Assembly (NCBI GenBank): GCA_947056845.1
Contig: CAMSCJ010000005.1
Span: forward strand, 1-64,000
Reading direction: 5' to 3'
Source: an uncultured Mycoplasmatota bacterium
Lineage (GTDB): Bacteria > Bacillota_I > Bacilli_A > RF39 > UBA660
DNA: 64,000 nt
The stretch's first letter is position 1. Each line of letters starts with the position of its first letter. The notes beneath the pieces are model-generated. The model made no database searches, was not told the DNA's origin, and was given only the letters and a program-made list of their open reading frames with translations. Positions 16,031 to 26,310 of this stretch are shown here, one piece after another. The position numbers were made by a program, and so were the translations under genes.

Positions 16031-18991
16031 ATGAATAAGAAGTTTACTAAAAAAGATTATTTAAATATAACTATTTTAACATTATTTGTAATCGTACTTG
16101 TTTTAATTTTAACAAGAGGAAAATATATATATGGTTCAACTACAGATTGGAAAGATCAACATTATATCTTAGCTGAATATTTTAGAAATCTATTTTATCA
16201 TACTGGTGAATTAATTCCTGAATTTGCTTTAAATATTGGAAGCGGACAAAATATTTTTAATTTTGCTTATTATGGATTATTAAACCCAATTATTTTAATT
16301 TCTTATTTATTACCATTTATTGATATGATGCATTATGTTATTATATCAAGCATTTTAATTGTTATTATAAGTATGATTTTATTTTATAAATGGCTTAAAA
16401 ATAATCAGATGAGTACAAATATCTGCTTTTTAACATCATTTATTTTTGTTGCTTCTTCACCATTACTTTTTCATAGTCATAGGCATATTATGTTTATGAA
16501 TTATATGCCTTTTTTATTATTGGGTTTGATTGGAATTGATAAATACTTTAAGGACAAGAAGTTTTTCTTAATTACAATATCTACAACTCTTATGATTTTT
16601 ACTAGCTATTATTATAGTGTGTCAGGTATAGTGGTTTTAGGTATTTATTTCATTTATAAATATTTATCATCAAATAAGAAATTTAATTTGAAAGACTTTT
16701 GTTTAAATTTAGTTAAGTTTATTTATTTTATTATATTAGGTATTTTAATTGCGGCAGTTTTATTATTACCCGTTTTTTCAACTATCTTAACTGGAAGAAA
16801 TGCTACAACTAGGTCGTTAAATATTTTATCTCTAATTATTCCTAAGTTTGATATTGGATATATATTATATAATAGTTATGGTATAGGATTAACTAGTATT
16901 GCTATCATTTCCCTTATTAATATATTATTCTTTAAAGATAAAGCTAAAAGATTTTTGGGTTGTTGCTTAAGCTTAATTTTTTGTATTCCATTATGTCTAT
17001 ACTTATTAAATGGAACTTTATATATAAATGCTAAAGTATTAATTCCTTTTTTACCGTTAATGTGCTATATAATAAGTATTAATATAAAGAAAATATTGGA
17101 ACGTGAAATACCATTAAAAAAAACAATTATATCTATTATTATTCTAACTATTATTAGCTATTTTATGAATTCCAAAGATGTTTTCTGCTTATTTATCGTA
17201 GATAATTTAATTATTATGACTAGTATTATAATTTATACTTATAAAAATAAAAAGGTTTTATTTTATATTCCATTAATTATTGTTAGCTTTTTAAGTTGTA
17301 TAATTTGTAATCTTGATGATACTTTATATTTAAAAGAAGCATATAACCAAGAATTTAATAAAAATATAGATCATGATATAGATTATCTAATTGAAAATGA
17401 TCAAAACTTTTATCGAATTAATAATAATTTGAGTCCATTATCCACAAGTAATAAAGTTTATAATAATCATCATTATCAAACTAGTCTTTATTCTTCAACT
17501 TATAATGGTCACTATAATAATTTTTATGTTAATATTTTTGAAAACGAAATACCTTACCGTAATTCGGTTATTAATGGTTCAACAAATAATCTTTTATATC
17601 AGATGTATATAGGAGAAAAATATATTATAACAAGAAATGCTCCTAATTTAGGTTATAAATTGATTAAAGATACAAAAGATTATCAAATCTATGAAAACAC
17701 AAATGTCTTACCAATCGGTTATGCTAGTGATAAATTATTAAACTACGATTCTTATAAAAAATTAAGCTATCCATATAATATTGAATCATTACTAAATTTT
17801 ATAGTGGTTAATAGTGAAAGTACAAGTGACTATGTATCAAATATTAAGACTTATGATCTTTCGCAATTAGAAACAAAATTTTATGATTTAGAATTTACAA
17901 AAGATGAGGGGGCTTATCATTTTGAATTAGAACGAAATAAAACTTTTAATATTCCTTTAAATAATAAATTAAACAATAAAATATTAATTATTTCTTTTGA
18001 TATGAAATTATCACAACGTTGTTCTAGAGGCGATACTTATATTACAATTAATGGTATTAAAAATAAATTGACTTGTAAAAGTTGGAAATATCATAATAAT
18101 AATTATACATTTAATTATGTGTTATCAACACCTAATATCGATGAGCTAAATATTGAATTTAGCAAGGGCGAATTTATTGTTGATAATATTAGAGCATATA
18201 CTTTAGACTATGATATGATCAAAGATTTAAAAGATAGTGTTCAACCATTAAATATCGATTATGAAAAAACTAAGGGTAATAAAATTATTGGAGACATTAA
18301 TGTGGAGAATGATGGCTATTTAATTTTAAAAATCCCTTATGATAAAGGCTTTGAAATTTATATTGATGGTTATAAAAATGAATTAGAAAATGTTAATGAT
18401 GGATTTATTGGAACGAAAATAAAAAAAGGTGAACACAATATTGAAATTATTTATCACACACCATTTTTATTACTTGGTAAAATTATTTCCTTAATAGGTA
18501 TAATATTATTTATAATTTCCTTAATAATTAATAAACATTTTAATTCAATAAAAATAGCCTTTTTGAATAATAAATTAGTACAATTTGGGATAAAAATGTA
18601 TAAGAAATATGAAGAAATTATTAATTATCTATTTATGGGTGGCTGTACAACAATTGTTAGTATTGGAACTTACGCAATTTGTACTAGTTTATTTAATATA
18701 CATTATCAAGTAAGTAATGTTATATCTTGGTTTTTTGCTGTAGCTTTCGCTTTTATCACAAATAAATTATTTGTTTTTAAAGTTAAAAATAATGATAAAT
18801 TATTTTATGAGATATATCAATTTGTAAAATTTAGGATTTTATCGTTACTTATTGATATGGCTTGCATGTATATTTTAGTTGATTTGTTTTCTATAAATGA
18901 TATAATCTCTAAAATATTAGTACAATTTATAGTTGTCGCTTTAAATTATATTTTTAGTAAACTATTTATCTTTAAAAAGAAAAGTGACTAG
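16031..18991 (+). CDS. YfhO-type glycosyltransferase fused to a GtrA flippase domain
   Basis: A 986-residue membrane protein. Residues 1-840 are YfhO-like: about 12 helices after the loop TDWKDQHYILAEYF, then a large extracytoplasmic domain and a final helix. YfhO enzymes transfer sugars from lipid carriers to teichoic acids outside the cell. The last 120 residues (from EIINYLFMGGCTTIVSIGTY) are a four-helix GtrA domain, which moves the lipid-linked sugar across the membrane. In Bacillus these are separate proteins (CsbB-YfhO-GtcA); here donor flipping and transfer appear joined. The CsbB-type donor synthase is not in the window. Confidence 0.85.
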   Translation: MNKKFTKKDYLNITILTLFVIVLVLILTRGKYIYGSTTDWKDQHYILAEYFRNLFYHTGELIPEFALNIGSGQNIFNFAYYGLLNPIILISYLLPFIDMMHYVIISSILIVIISMILFYKWLKNNQMSTNICFLTSFIFVASSPLLFHSHRHIMFMNYMPFLLLGLIGIDKYFKDKKFFLITISTTLMIFTSYYYSVSGIVVLGIYFIYKYLSSNKKFNLKDFCLNLVKFIYFIILGILIAAVLLLPVFSTILTGRNATTRSLNILSLIIPKFDIGYILYNSYGIGLTSIAIISLINILFFKDKAKRFLGCCLSLIFCIPLCLYLLNGTLYINAKVLIPFLPLMCYIISINIKKILEREIPLKKTIISIIILTIISYFMNSKDVFCLFIVDNLIIMTSIIIYTYKNKKVLFYIPLIIVSFLSCIICNLDDTLYLKEAYNQEFNKNIDHDIDYLIENDQNFYRINNNLSPLSTSNKVYNNHHYQTSLYSSTYNGHYNNFYVNIFENEIPYRNSVINGSTNNLLYQMYIGEKYIITRNAPNLGYKLIKDTKDYQIYENTNVLPIGYASDKLLNYDSYKKLSYPYNIESLLNFIVVNSESTSDYVSNIKTYDLSQLETKFYDLEFTKDEGAYHFELERNKTFNIPLNNKLNNKILIISFDMKLSQRCSRGDTYITINGIKNKLTCKSWKYHNNNYTFNYVLSTPNIDELNIEFSKGEFIVDNIRAYTLDYDMIKDLKDSVQPLNIDYEKTKGNKIIGDINVENDGYLILKIPYDKGFEIYIDGYKNELENVNDGFIGTKIKKGEHNIEIIYHTPFLLLGKIISLIGIILFIISLIINKHFNSIKIAFLNNKLVQFGIKMYKKYEEIINYLFMGGCTTIVSIGTYAICTSLFNIHYQVSNVISWFFAVAFAFITNKLFVFKVKNNDKLFYEIYQFVKFRILSLLIDMACMYILVDLFSINDIISKILVQFIVVALNYIFSKLFIFKKKSD

Positions 18992-19075
18992 TATTAATAC
19001 TTTAAATGTTTTAATTTATAATTTAAAAATCAAATTGTGATAAAATATCACGTATATTTAGAAGATAGTTATAAA

Positions 19076-19199
19076 ATGTATGACAATAAACCTGTAGAGG
19101 TCATAAACAAATTTGAAAAATGTTAGATAAAAAATATATATTGAATTAATATCTAAATTAACTAATTTAATTATAGAACAAATAGAATCTTTAAGTTAA
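19076..19199 (+). pseudogene. possible decayed small reading frame
   Basis: Reading from ATG 19076 gives MYDNKPVEVINKFEK before a stop; one frame shift later the sequence continues as YIELISKLTNLIIEQIESLS and stops at 19199. The two halves read as one small helical protein broken by a one-base indel. There is no good ribosome site, so this may be chance. It is the only thing seen in the 310-bp gap before obg apart from a terminator and a -10 box (TATAAT, 19277-19282). Confidence 0.25.
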
Positions 19200-19214
19200 T
19201 CTTAGGGATTTTTT
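19186..19214 (+). terminator. probable rho-independent terminator before obg
   Basis: AATCTTTAAG pairs with CTTAGGGATT (two G-T pairs), with a five-base loop and TTTT after it. Confidence 0.6.
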
Positions 19215-19304
19215 AAATTTTAGTTAGAAACAAACTAAATTTGGTTAAATAGGATACAATTTCTATTTATTTCATGTATAATATAAATAGAAAAAGGTGA
19301 TTAT

Positions 19305-20579
19305 ATGTTTATAGATGAGGTAACAGTTGAATTAATGGCTGGTGATGGTGGAAATGGTTGTATGGCCTTTAGAAGGGAAAAATATATTGAAATGGGTGGA
19401 CCATTTGGTGGAAATGGCGGACGAGGATCAAATATTATTTTTAAAGTTGATGAAGGCTTGAATACTCTTTTAGATTTACGATATAGACGTGTTATTAAAG
19501 GCAAAAAGGGGGAGAATGGTCTTGGTAAAGGTAAAAATGGTTCTGGTGCTGATGATATTATTGTCAAGGTACCAATTGGTACAATTATAACAGATTATGA
19601 GACTAATTTAGTTATTGCCGATTTAACGAAAAAAGATGAGGAAGTAATAGTAGCCTATGGTGGTCGAGGTGGGCGAGGAAATATAGCGCTTGCTACTAGA
19701 TCTAACCCAGCTCCTAGTTACTGTGAAAATGGTGAACCTGGTGAGGTAAGAAAAATTAAAGTTGAATTAAAATTATTAGCTGACGTTGGTCTTGTTGGTT
19801 TACCTAGTGTTGGGAAATCAACATTTATAAGTAAAATATCAGCAGCCAAACCCAAAATTGCCGCTTATCATTTTACAACAATTACACCTAATTTAGGAGT
19901 AGTTAGAGCTAGTGGTAATCGTTCATTTGTTGTTGCTGATCTACCCGGTTTAATTGAAGGTGCATCTTTAGGAGAAGGATTAGGCGATAAATTTTTACGC
20001 CATATTGAAAGAACGCGTGTTATTGCGCATATTGTTGATATGAGTGCTTATGAGGGTAGAAATCCCTATGAAGATTATTTAATTATAAATAAGGAACTAG
20101 AAAATTTTAATCCTAAATTATTGACTAAACCCCAAATTATTTTAGCTAATAAAATGGACATGCCAACATCTATAGAAAATTTAAAAAATTTTAAAGAGAA
20201 ATTACCTAATGTAGATATCTATCCTATTTCTGGTATGACAGGTGATGGTATTAACATAGTTGTTGATAAACTAGCGGATATGTTAGATATGATAAAAAGA
20301 GAACCACTTTATGAGGAAGAAAAATTTGAAAGCCATATTTTGTATAAATTTGAGCGTGAACAACCATTCACAATTACTCATGTTAATAATGAATGGGTAA
20401 TTAGAGGAAAAGAAATTGAAAAAATTTTACGTATGACAAAATTTCAAACTGACGAATCGGTTATGCGCTTTGCTAATAAATTAAGAAAATTAGGAATTGA
20501 TGATAAATTGCGAGAACTAGGCGCTAATGATGGCGATACTATTAGAATTCTTGATTTTGAATTTGAATATAAATTATAG
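19305..20579 (+). CDS. obg: GTPase Obg
   Basis: A 424-residue ribosome-assembly GTPase. The N-terminal glycine-rich Obg fold (residues 1-158; GGDGGNGCMAFRRE, GGNGGRGSN, GGRGGRGN) is followed by the G domain with GLPSVGKST (G1), FTTITPN (G2), DLPGLIEGA (G3), NKMD (G4) and ISG (G5). The last 90 residues are the OCT domain found in Gram-positive Obg. The length matches Bacillus Obg. The RBS is AAAGGTGATT. It may be transcribed with the following peptidase pair, since no terminator separates them. Confidence 0.97.
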   Translation: MFIDEVTVELMAGDGGNGCMAFRREKYIEMGGPFGGNGGRGSNIIFKVDEGLNTLLDLRYRRVIKGKKGENGLGKGKNGSGADDIIVKVPIGTIITDYETNLVIADLTKKDEEVIVAYGGRGGRGNIALATRSNPAPSYCENGEPGEVRKIKVELKLLADVGLVGLPSVGKSTFISKISAAKPKIAAYHFTTITPNLGVVRASGNRSFVVADLPGLIEGASLGEGLGDKFLRHIERTRVIAHIVDMSAYEGRNPYEDYLIINKELENFNPKLLTKPQIILANKMDMPTSIENLKNFKEKLPNVDIYPISGMTGDGINIVVDKLADMLDMIKREPLYEEEKFESHILYKFEREQPFTITHVNNEWVIRGKEIEKILRMTKFQTDESVMRFANKLRKLGIDDKLRELGANDGDTIRILDFEFEYKL

Positions 20580-20644
20580 TATATATTTCTATGTTTAGTT
20601 AATTATAATAAAAAACTAACAATAGTGTAGAAAGAAGGAATAAT

Positions 20645-21925
20645 ATGAATTATACCAATTATAATATGGGACCATTTAATCTACATGTTATAAAAAATGA
20701 TCATTTTAAAACTGTAAAAGTTAAAGTTAATTTTAAAAGTAAATTAGTTAAGGATGAGATTACTATAAGAAATCTCTTAAGATTAATTTTAATTAATGGA
20801 ACTAAAAAGTATCCTAGTGAGCGCTTACTAAGTATTGAAAGTGAGAACCTATATGATCTAGGATATAGTTCCGTAGGTATTATATCCGGAAATTTTTCGA
20901 TTTTATCATTTGAGCTAAGCTTCTTAAATCCTAAATATACTGATGATGTTAGTCTTAATGACTATATTGATTTTTTGTGTGAAATCTTATTTAATCCTAA
21001 TATTCATGGCAAAAAATTTGATACAGAAAGTTTTGATTTAGTAAAGGAAAAACTAAAAAATACTATTGAATCAGAAGTAGAAAATCCAAGAAAATATGCT
21101 TTAAATCGTCTTTTAGAAGAAATGGATAAAAAAGCAAATTATTCATTTAAACCAGATGGTTATCTTTCAGATTTAGAAAAAATTACAGAACATGACTTAT
21201 ATAAAGCGTATGAAAAAATGTTAAATAGAGATATTGTAGATATTTTTGTAATTGGGGATGTTCAAGCTAGTGATATTAAAAATATATTTAATCAAAAATT
21301 TTTGATAAATACTATTAAAAAACCAGTTGATACTCATTTTATTGAACATAAAAAATTTCGTGTTAGACCAAAAACTATTAAAGAAAAAAGAGATATTAGT
21401 CAAAGTAAACTATATATAGGATTTAAATGTGATAATTTGAGTCTATTTGAAAAACAATATGTTTCAAATATTTATTCATTTATTTTAGGTGGTGGACCAG
21501 ACTCAAAATTATTTAAATCCGTTAGAGAAAAAAATAGTTTGTGTTATTATGTTTCTTCTTCATTTAAAAGTGTAAGCAATCTGCTGATTATTACATCTGG
21601 TATTGATAAAAACGATTACCGAAAAGCCGTTAATTTAATAAAAAAAGAAGTTAAGAATATGTCAAATGGCGATTTTGATGATAATGACATCAAAAAAGCC
21701 GTTATTACTTACATAAATAGTTTAGAAGCATCCCTAGATTCCCCATCATCAATTATTAGTAGTTATGTTAGTAATGAATATTTAGGTTTTGACTTAATGG
21801 ATGAGCGAATTAAAAAAATCGAAACTGTAACTAAAGATATGATTATAAATTTTTCTAAAAAAATTCATTTAGATACAATCTTTTTATTAGAAGGAGGCGA
21901 TATGAATGAAACAGAAGAAATTTAG
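20645..21925 (+). CDS. yfmF: M16 peptidase-like protein, YfmF type (inactive partner)
   Basis: A 426-residue M16-family protein. It keeps the two-domain fold (RVRPKTIKEKRDISQSKLYIG in the linker, RE-like FKSVREKNSLCYYVSS near residue 300) but has no HxxEH zinc motif at its N-terminus, so it is probably the non-catalytic partner. It overlaps the next gene, which has the zinc motif. YfmF and YfmH pairs are widespread in Firmicutes and may degrade peptides inside the cell. Confidence 0.87.
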   Translation: MNYTNYNMGPFNLHVIKNDHFKTVKVKVNFKSKLVKDEITIRNLLRLILINGTKKYPSERLLSIESENLYDLGYSSVGIISGNFSILSFELSFLNPKYTDDVSLNDYIDFLCEILFNPNIHGKKFDTESFDLVKEKLKNTIESEVENPRKYALNRLLEEMDKKANYSFKPDGYLSDLEKITEHDLYKAYEKMLNRDIVDIFVIGDVQASDIKNIFNQKFLINTIKKPVDTHFIEHKKFRVRPKTIKEKRDISQSKLYIGFKCDNLSLFEKQYVSNIYSFILGGGPDSKLFKSVREKNSLCYYVSSSFKSVSNLLIITSGIDKNDYRKAVNLIKKEVKNMSNGDFDDNDIKKAVITYINSLEASLDSPSSIISSYVSNEYLGFDLMDERIKKIETVTKDMIINFSKKIHLDTIFLLEGGDMNETEEI

Positions 21926-23198
21926 TGGTATAAATTTAGAAGTTTTTAGCGAAACTTTAGATAATGGCTTAAAAATATATGTCGTTCCTATGAATGATAA
22001 ACATAATATCCATGCAACTTTTTCGACAAATTTTGGTTCTATTATAAATGAATTTATTCCAATTGGTGAAAATAAGATGGCACGTGTTCCAGATGGAGTT
22101 GCTCATTTTTTAGAACACAAATTATTTGAACAAAAGGATGGTATTGATCCGTTTACTTTTTTTAGTGACAATGGAGCGGATGCTAATGCTAATACAACAT
22201 ATTTTAAAACAACATATTTATTTTCTGGATTAAAAAGTTTTAAAGAAAATTTAAATTATTTACTTAATTATGTTCAAGAACCGTACTTTACTGATGAAAA
22301 TGTCGAAAAGGAAAAGGGTATCATCGATCAGGAGAGAAGTATGTATCAAGACGATCCTATTTGGCGTATGTATGAAGGAAGTCTTTATAATTTAATTAAC
22401 AATCATCCTATTAAATATCCAATTATCGGTACTAAAAAAAGTATTTATGATATTACTAAAGAAGATTTATATAAATGTTATAATACTTTTTATCATCCAA
22501 GTAATATGTTTGTTGTAGTTACAGGAAATGTTGATCCAATTGAAACTATCAATATTATTAAAGAAAATCAAGCACAAAAGAAATTTCCTGCTAAACCCAA
22601 AATTGAGGTCAAAAAATATAAAGAGGATAGAAATGTAGCGGTTAAAAAACAGGAAATTGAAATGGATATTAATATTTCGAAGGTTGCTTTATCTTATAAA
22701 ATATGTATTGATAATTTAAAAAATTATAGCCTATATGAAATATATAATTATATTTTATATTATTTTAATATTAAGATTGGTCAAACCTCATTAATTGCTG
22801 AACAGTTAAAGAAAGATAATTTAATATATGATGATTTTGGCTTTGAAATAAACGATATTGAAAATTATTTATTAATAAATATTTTTGCTGAGACTCATGA
22901 TCCAAATAAAGTGGTTAATATTCTAAAAAAAGAAGTTAATAATAAATTGATTATAGAAGAAGAATTTGAAAGAAAAAAGAAATGCTCTATTAGCTTACTT
23001 TTAGCTTCTGGTGATAACTTATATCGCATTAATAATAAAATTATGGATAATATTATAAAGTATGATGATATTATATATGATGATTATGAGCGAATTAAAA
23101 ATCTTAATTATAAAGATTTGAATAATATTATTGATAATATATCATTTGATGAATATTCTATTTTTATAATTAATCCCAAGAAAAAGGATGCACAATAA
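21906..23198 (+). CDS. yfmH: M16 zinc peptidase, YfmH type
   Basis: A 430-residue protein with the inverted zinc motif HFLEH (VAHFLEHKLFE, near residue 70) and the downstream Glu in EKGIIDQERSMY. The start ATG overlaps the end of the previous gene by 20 bases and follows GAAGGAGG, so the two are coupled. It is a predicted cytoplasmic oligopeptidase acting as a heterodimer with the YfmF-type protein. A terminator overlaps its stop codon. Confidence 0.9.
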   Translation: MKQKKFSGINLEVFSETLDNGLKIYVVPMNDKHNIHATFSTNFGSIINEFIPIGENKMARVPDGVAHFLEHKLFEQKDGIDPFTFFSDNGADANANTTYFKTTYLFSGLKSFKENLNYLLNYVQEPYFTDENVEKEKGIIDQERSMYQDDPIWRMYEGSLYNLINNHPIKYPIIGTKKSIYDITKEDLYKCYNTFYHPSNMFVVVTGNVDPIETINIIKENQAQKKFPAKPKIEVKKYKEDRNVAVKKQEIEMDINISKVALSYKICIDNLKNYSLYEIYNYILYYFNIKIGQTSLIAEQLKKDNLIYDDFGFEINDIENYLLINIFAETHDPNKVVNILKKEVNNKLIIEEEFERKKKCSISLLLASGDNLYRINNKIMDNIIKYDDIIYDDYERIKNLNYKDLNNIIDNISFDEYSIFIINPKKKDAQ

Positions 23199-23209
23199 TC
23201 CTTTTTTTG
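23181..23209 (+). terminator. rho-independent terminator after yfmH
   Basis: AAAAAGGAT pairs with ATCCTTTTT and a T-run follows. The stem spans the yfmH stop codon. Confidence 0.8.
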
Positions 23210-23285
23210 TATAGATTCCATCAAATTAAATATAATTAATTGATAAATTAATGAATAATATATATTACATGTTTTAATTAAATAC

Positions 23286-23314
23286 TTGATTTTATAGTAT
23301 TTTTATGATAAATT
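23286..23314 (+). promoter_or_regulatory. putative promoter of secG
   Basis: TTGATT (23286-23291), a 17-bp spacer and TAAATT (23309-23314) lie 24 bp before the GTG start. Confidence 0.55.
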
Positions 23315-23338
23315 AATATAAGTCGAGGAGGAATAATC

Positions 23339-23551
23339 GTGGAGATATTATTAATTACTGTATCAATTTTACTTATTGCCATTGCCCTTTTGCAAAGTGG
23401 TAAATCAGAAGGTGCTTCCAATGTAATTTCTGGTGGTAATGACAATTTGTTTGCTAATAGAAAAGAACGTGGTGGGGAATTATTTATAACTAGGTTTACA
23501 GCTATTTTAGGCGTTGCCTTCTTCGTAATCTGTATCATTATGGGAAAATAG
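23339..23551 (+). CDS. secG: preprotein translocase subunit SecG
   Basis: A 70-residue protein with two membrane helices and the conserved loop LLQSGKSEGASNVISGG between them, followed by LFANRKERG. SecG assists the SecYEG channel. The start is GTG after GAGGAGG. It is transcribed alone here; in Firmicutes rnr and smpB often follow, but here a convergent YfhO gene follows. Confidence 0.93.
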   Translation: MEILLITVSILLIAIALLQSGKSEGASNVISGGNDNLFANRKERGGELFITRFTAILGVAFFVICIIMGK

Positions 23552-23605
23552 TTTGTTACACATATATTTGTATTATTGCAGTTAATGACTAACATTAACT
23601 ATTAT

Positions 23606-23637
23606 AAAAAAGAAAATCTAACTGGATTTTCTTTTTA
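23606..23637. terminator. bidirectional terminator between secG and the YfhO gene
   Basis: AAAAAGAAAATC and GATTTTCTTTTT form a stem flanked by A- and T-runs, so it can work for both convergent genes. The last codon of the leftward gene lies in it. Confidence 0.75.
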
Positions 23638-26158
23638 TTATATTAATCACTATTAATACAATTAATGATAAAGTTGAAATAATTGCTCCCAATTTTAGAT
23701 GTGGTATTTTATAAATTATTTTGATATTATGTGTACCACTATTTATATCAAATCCTAAAAAGCTATTAGCTAATTTGAAGGTTTCAACTTCCTTTTCATC
23801 TATATAAACTTTCAAACCTGGATCAAAACTTAGTGAAGTAAAGACTGTTTTATCACTTTCAACTTCCATAATTCCCTCAATAAAATCACTACCGAAGTTT
23901 GTAATTTGTAAGGCATTATTATTTGTAGCGTGATAGAACTGTTCAAACTTTTCACTATCCATTTGATAGGCTAAAATAATTACATTATTAATATCAGACT
24001 CAAGATAAAATTCTAACTCAACTTTTTGATTTTGCTCAAAATATCCAGCATCTACAACATAGGGTTCATTAGTTGTTATGGAATATGATTTATTATTAAA
24101 TATAAAACTACTTAAATCATAGTTATAAAGATATAGATAAACATTACTATTTTTAAGAGTATTAACATTTATGATAACACTATTAGTTCCTTCACTATTT
24201 AAATTAGTAACAAAATCCCCTAATAAATGATAATTGTTTTGATTATCATCAATAGAAAGCGGTAATTTAATTAACACATCATCAATTCCTGCTGCCTTTT
24301 GGACAAAGTCTTGCTGATTTAAAAAGGGACTAAAATTATTATTGTTCCAATTTTTAATATCCATTTCAACAGCAAAAGCAAGTGGTAAAAAATATTTATT
24401 TTTATAAATTTCATAATAATTAATCGTATCAATTTGTTCATAAAAGCGATTTTGATTTTCTAAACCGACTAAATATTTGATTGACATTATACTATTATAG
24501 ATAGGTGTATTTTGCTTATAGTAATAACTATTTACATTATTACCAGGTAAGCCCAACTCTTTTTGATTTTTAGCCATTTGTTCATAAGCAACTGACGAGA
24601 AAGCTGATATACCATTATAGTTATACCAAGCACCATCATTTAAAGTTTGATTAAAGCTTTTTCCAATTCTATAAAAACTATTATCACGTTCTTTAATACT
24701 TTGGATAGCCGAAGTTACAGATACATAATTGTCCATAAAGGTATTTTTATTATGATTTATTGACCAATTTTCATTGATATTTAAAATTATATCAATAAAG
24801 ATTATAAAAAGGAGTATATATTTTGTAATATCATTATGATTAAATTTATATGTTATAAACATTGTAAGCATTACTAAAAGAATTAACATATTTACTTCAA
24901 AGGAAAAATTGGATAAAAACTTAATATGTTCTAAATAAAATAAAGATATACTTATCAATCCAAAAATAATTAAAGCATATTTAATTTTTAAATGATTAAT
25001 TTTATTTAGTGAATAGAAGGCAATAATATTGATAATAAAAACATAAATAAAGGAATAGCGAAATGGTAAATCATTTGGTGTATGAAAACCATGCCAAATA
25101 AAGTCAAGGGGAACATATAGAAAACTAAAAAACATAAATAATATAAAAATTGAAGCCATTATTTTATGTTTTAATTTAATACCACTATTGAAATAAAAAG
25201 CTATTAATAAAATGAAAATAGCAATACCACTAGATATATTAGGGATGTAATAATCTCGCGAAGAAAAAACAATTGACTCAGTTAAAGAAAAATGGTTAGC
25301 AAGAAAATATAAAGGGTTGAAATTAAAAGTTTTATAAAATGTAAAACTGTCTCCAGTTGCTGATATGGTATTTAAAGAACTTACGTAAGGTAGTAACATA
25401 AAACTGGCTAGGCCCCCAGCAATAAGTGAACTAAGGGCAAATAGTAATATTTTTTTTAATAATTCTTTTCTAGAAATATCATTTTTAAAAATAATATAAA
25501 CAATAAAAAATAGACAAGAGAAGATACAAATCATATAAGTAATAAAATAGTTAGCTAAGATACTTAAAAATAATGATAATATATAAAGATTAATTTTATC
25601 TTCATCAATTAGTTTTTTAATACCTAATATAACTAATGGCAAGAAAACTAAACTGTCTAACCACATTATATTCCAGTAGAAGGCTACAAAATAACTAGAG
25701 AAGGCATAGGCTAGTCCAAATATAGTGGTTCCAATAGAATTTTTATTAAAAAATTTATTTAGAAAATAAGTCATAATTGAGCTAGCTATAATTATTTTTA
25801 AAGCAATGATAATAGAAAAAGCTGTAACAATATTTTCGCGATTAAATAAGAACATTATAATATTAAAAGGACTAGATAAATAATTATAAAAATTTCTAAA
25901 AAAAGGTAATCCTAATCCCGTATTAAAGGAATAAATTAAACTATCCCCTGATATAACTTTATCATATAATTCTGCAAGTAATGGTCCATATTGATGATAA
26001 AAATCTACTGTTAATAAAGTATTTTTACCAATTGGAATAATACTTTTTAAAGCATAAATAATTAAAAATAAAAAAATAGAAATACCAAATGTTAACCATA
26101 CATACTTATTGTTTTTTAAACTTTCTTTAATTTTCTTTTTTAAATTATTCATAAGCAC
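23618..26158 (-). CDS. YfhO family membrane glycosyltransferase
   Basis: An 846-residue protein with about 12 N-terminal helices, the early loop LLTVDFYHQYGPLLAELYDKV and the later IGLGLPFFRNFYNYLSSPFN-like segment typical of YfhO, then a large extracytoplasmic domain and one C-terminal helix with a short basic tail. It probably transfers a sugar from a lipid carrier to wall or lipoteichoic acid. Unlike the 16031 gene it has no GtrA domain, so it would need a separate flippase. It forms a single-gene unit and is convergent with secG. Confidence 0.83.
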   Translation of the reverse strand: MLMNNLKKKIKESLKNNKYVWLTFGISIFLFLIIYALKSIIPIGKNTLLTVDFYHQYGPLLAELYDKVISGDSLIYSFNTGLGLPFFRNFYNYLSSPFNIIMFLFNRENIVTAFSIIIALKIIIASSIMTYFLNKFFNKNSIGTTIFGLAYAFSSYFVAFYWNIMWLDSLVFLPLVILGIKKLIDEDKINLYILSLFLSILANYFITYMICIFSCLFFIVYIIFKNDISRKELLKKILLFALSSLIAGGLASFMLLPYVSSLNTISATGDSFTFYKTFNFNPLYFLANHFSLTESIVFSSRDYYIPNISSGIAIFILLIAFYFNSGIKLKHKIMASIFILFMFFSFLYVPLDFIWHGFHTPNDLPFRYSFIYVFIINIIAFYSLNKINHLKIKYALIIFGLISISLFYLEHIKFLSNFSFEVNMLILLVMLTMFITYKFNHNDITKYILLFIIFIDIILNINENWSINHNKNTFMDNYVSVTSAIQSIKERDNSFYRIGKSFNQTLNDGAWYNYNGISAFSSVAYEQMAKNQKELGLPGNNVNSYYYKQNTPIYNSIMSIKYLVGLENQNRFYEQIDTINYYEIYKNKYFLPLAFAVEMDIKNWNNNNFSPFLNQQDFVQKAAGIDDVLIKLPLSIDDNQNNYHLLGDFVTNLNSEGTNSVIINVNTLKNSNVYLYLYNYDLSSFIFNNKSYSITTNEPYVVDAGYFEQNQKVELEFYLESDINNVIILAYQMDSEKFEQFYHATNNNALQITNFGSDFIEGIMEVESDKTVFTSLSFDPGLKVYIDEKEVETFKLANSFLGFDINSGTHNIKIIYKIPHLKLGAIISTLSLIVLIVINIIKRKSS

Positions 26159-26231
26159 TACCTACCTTAACTTTAATTTTATATTAATATTTTTTTATTG
26201 TAAAGAATAATATGCTAGTTTTTTAATTTGC

Positions 26232-26260
26232 TTGCTAAAATAGGTGAAGTATATTATAAT
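26232..26260 (+). promoter_or_regulatory. promoter of the LRR_5 gene
   Basis: TTGCTA (26232-26237), a 17-bp spacer and TATAAT (26255-26260) sit about 50 bp before the start codon. Confidence 0.65.
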
Positions 26261-26310
26261 ATTAAATAAATTTTGATTAATATATATTAGAAATACTATG
26301 GTGGTGATAT

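Noticed and set aside
19301-19567. Pro-rich protein on the minus strand
   Set aside because: It is the reverse image of the glycine-rich Obg domain on the plus strand.
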